DNA of 13,521 bases from contig JADLHH010000398.1 in NCBI GenBank assembly GCA_020848855.1, forward strand, positions 1-13,521. Direction: 5' to 3'. Both the position numbers and the translations under genes were made by a program. How positions within the stretch are numbered: the first letter of the stretch is position 1; each line of letters begins with the position of its first letter. Positions 12,686 to 13,521 of this stretch are shown here, piece by piece. The notes under the pieces are model-generated. The model was given only the letters and a program-made list of their open reading frames with translations, was not told the DNA's origin and ran no database searches. The DNA comes from Anaerolineae bacterium. GTDB lineage: Bacteria; Chloroflexota; Anaerolineae; Aggregatilineales; Phototrophicaceae.

Positions 12686-13521
12686 ATGCTGAACCGATAT
12701 CCGGCAGCGCGCAGGGTCGTCCTGATCGCACTCATCCTGCTGGCGTTCAGCGCGCCGGCGAGCGCGCAGGTCGCCAGGAGCACGGTCAGCTATCCGACCG
12801 TCGCGGCGCTGGATACCACGCTGCTGCCGCCGCGCGACCGGGTCGATCTGGCGCGGCGGCTGATGGGCATCACCGATATCGCGCCGACGCCGACCGCTGT
12901 CGCCACGCGGCAGGTCGGCGAGCGGCAAATCTTCACCGCACTGAACGCGTCCGACAATACGACGATCAACGTCCTGGCGATGCTGCATGTGGTCGGCGAG
13001 CACATCTACCTGTGGGTCGAGGACGGCGCGCATGTGGATGATGGCGATCTGCAGGCGCTGGCGCTCGACTTCGATACCTACATATACCCCGGCGTGCGCG
13101 GTCTGTGGGGCAGCGAGGCGATCCCCGGCGTGGACGGCGACCCACGCATTTACGGGCTGTTCGCGCATAATCTGGGCGCGTCGATTGCCGCCTACTTCGC
13201 CAGCGACCACACCTACCCCAGAGCGGTCGTGCCGGTCAGCAACGAGCACGAGATGTTCTTCTTCAACCTCGACGCGCTGGGGAACAGCCCGCAGCTTCAC
13301 GGCGTCGAAAGCGTCGTCGCTCACGAATTCCAGCACATGATCCGGTTCAATCTGCAGGTCAATACCGATACCTGGCTGAACGAGGGCTTGTCGGAGTTCA
13401 CGCAGTTCTATCTGTACAACGACCTGGACTCGATGATGCTGAGCTTTCTATCGCAGCCAGATACCCAGCTCGACGACTGGAACACGATTCCGGGGCAGCG
13501 CGCCGCCAATTACGGCGCGGC
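12686..13521 (+). CDS. Secreted zinc metallopeptidase, N-terminal part (runs off the window)
   Basis: 278 complete codons are open to the edge, so the gene is truncated by the window and its true length is unknown. A signal peptide is clear: RYPAARR, then the hydrophobic core VVLIALILLAF, and APASA with probable cleavage after A27. The active site is HEFQH (H213, E214, H217), followed by TWLNEGLSEF, where E233 is the likely third zinc ligand. This HEFQH plus NEG pattern resembles the M30 (hyicolysin) and other gluzincin peptidases, and exoprotease-like proteins common in Chloroflexota. It should act outside the membrane. The start is ATG at 12686, with GAGGT about 9 bases upstream. It diverges from the toxin-antitoxin operon. 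The prodomain-like region 28-200 is not assigned. Confidence 0.85.
   Translation, partial: MLNRYPAARRVVLIALILLAFSAPASAQVARSTVSYPTVAALDTTLLPPRDRVDLARRLMGITDIAPTPTAVATRQVGERQIFTALNASDNTTINVLAMLHVVGEHIYLWVEDGAHVDDGDLQALALDFDTYIYPGVRGLWGSEAIPGVDGDPRIYGLFAHNLGASIAAYFASDHTYPRAVVPVSNEHEMFFFNLDALGNSPQLHGVESVVAHEFQHMIRFNLQVNTDTWLNEGLSEFTQFYLYNDLDSMMLSFLSQPDTQLDDWNTIPGQRAANYGA

Overview
The window is GC-rich, densely coded bacterial DNA with no rRNA, tRNA, phage or CRISPR content. The most likely source is a member of the Chloroflexota, near Anaerolineae. This is an inference from three things: a LexA of the Gram-positive type with a GAAC-N4-GTTC operator, a DUF6062 protein and a helicase-associated-domain protein typical of such genomes, and recurring short palindromes ending in CCCCTAC between genes. 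No marker gene is present to prove the taxonomy.

Layout. 1-174 is the tail of a sensor histidine kinase. 315-1493 is a two-domain chromate transporter (ChrA). A RidA imine deaminase (1543-1923, minus) diverges from a GabT-type aminotransferase (2183-3535, plus). A TIM-barrel protein of the sugar isomerase/endonuclease IV fold follows at 3685-4473, and runs tail to tail into a multi-pass DUF4173 membrane protein (4497-6044, minus). A 377-base non-coding gap (6045-6421) holds a nested set of inverted repeats. Next come a two-gene minus-strand operon (hotdog thioesterase then metallophosphoesterase, 7616 down to 6422), a divergent DUF6062 protein with duplicated Cys/His modules (7770-8468), lexA (8545-9222, minus) with its own operator-promoter, a lipoprotein (9470-10126), and a helicase-associated-domain gene split by an in-frame TAA (10215-11942). 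A PIN toxin/antitoxin pair (11944-12605, minus) and the first 836 bases of a secreted zinc metallopeptidase (12686 to the edge) close the window.

How the genes work together. Most are single-gene housekeeping or accessory units. Three links are visible. RidA removes reactive enamine/imine by-products of PLP enzymes and sits head to head with a PLP aminotransferase. The thioesterase and phosphoesterase are separated by 4 bases and probably share one message. The lexA promoter spacer contains a perfect LexA box, so lexA is very likely autoregulated.

Points worth a second look are a LexA whose self-cleavage site reads Ala-Ser instead of Ala-Gly, the in-frame stop in the helicase-associated gene, the intergenic palindrome family, the composite element at 6138-6400, and switch-like alternative hairpins at 3551-3609. 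I did not find a clear multi-gene novel system.
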